7,495 nucleotides of DNA from assembly GCA_003162255.1 (NCBI GenBank), contig PMMJ01000124.1:1-7495 (forward strand), read 5' to 3'. Of the stretch, positions 7,395 through 7,495 are shown one piece after another (position 1 is the stretch's first letter; each line of letters opens with the position of its first letter). The position numbers and the translations under genes were made by a program. The stretch is from Acidobacteriaceae bacterium. GTDB lineage: Bacteria; Acidobacteriota; Terriglobia; Terriglobales; Acidobacteriaceae. The notes beneath the pieces were generated by a model that worked only from the letters and a program-made list of their open reading frames with translations, had not been told where the DNA came from and made no database searches.

Positions 7395-7495
7395 ATGGCA
7401 CGGAATCGCTACATGGTCGCCTTGGTCTTCCTGACATTCTTCGTGATGTCACTGTTGACCAACATCCTGGGGCCGATCGTGCCCGACATCATCAG
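7395..7495 (+). CDS. Membrane transporter, probable MFS sugar permease (3' truncated)
   Basis: Only the first 33 complete codons are in the window. The ATG at 7395 follows AGGA (7382-7385) by 9 nt and comes 23 bp after the SIS gene. The product starts with a short basic segment (MARNRY), then a hydrophobic helix (MVALVFLTFFVMSLLTNIL), then GPIVPDIIS. That layout is typical of transmembrane helix 1 of major facilitator superfamily transporters, where a Pro-x-x-Pro or similar turn and an acidic residue follow the first helix. Its position at the end of a kinase-isomerase pair suggests inner-membrane uptake of the monosaccharide that the kinase phosphorylates. Too little is visible to name the subfamily or substrate. 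Confidence 0.75.
   Translation, partial: MARNRYMVALVFLTFFVMSLLTNILGPIVPDII

Overview
The window holds six tightly packed genes, all on the + strand, with gaps of 16, 33, 23 and 23 bp and one 8 bp overlap. Together they read as a carbohydrate-utilisation operon. The likely source is a member of Acidobacteriota (a Terriglobia-like soil bacterium). This is inferred from the style of the large TonB-dependent receptor and from the moderately high GC content; there is no rRNA or other marker in the window to confirm it. Both edges cut through genes, so the operon extends in both directions.

Layout: (1) 1-1385, the C-terminal part of an outer-membrane TonB-dependent receptor. (2) 1402-3138, a secreted three-domain protein: a DUF4434-like TIM barrel, a fibronectin type III domain and a C-terminal discoidin (F5/8 type C)-like carbohydrate-binding domain. 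(3) 3172-5364, a secreted 730-residue glycoside hydrolase with the three-part plan of GH42 enzymes (TIM barrel, glutamine-amidotransferase-like middle domain, small C-terminal beta domain) but an unusual Asp-Glu-Pro acid/base motif. (4) 5388-6329, a ROK-family sugar kinase with intact zinc and catalytic motifs. (5) 6322-7371, a stand-alone double-SIS sugar-phosphate isomerase/deaminase that resembles the isomerase half of GlmS without the glutaminase domain. (6) 7395 to the end, the first 33 complete codons of a membrane transporter, probably MFS.

How they may work together (inference): the receptor imports a glycan or oligosaccharide across the outer membrane. The two exported enzymes bind and cleave it outside the inner membrane. 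The permease takes up the monosaccharide, the ROK kinase phosphorylates it, and the SIS enzyme isomerises or deaminates the sugar phosphate into central metabolism. The ROK plus glutaminase-less SIS pair favours an amino sugar or a ketose/aldose needing isomerisation, but the substrate cannot be read from the sequence. The window has no regulator, SusD-like protein or N-acetylglucosamine-6-phosphate deacetylase.

The parts most worth a second look are the two exported proteins, whose catalytic-site sequences depart from the usual clan GH-A Asn-Glu signature, and the operon as an acidobacterial counterpart of a polysaccharide utilisation locus. I found no RNA genes, mobile elements, CRISPR arrays or convincing terminators, and no gene-free stretch longer than 33 bp.
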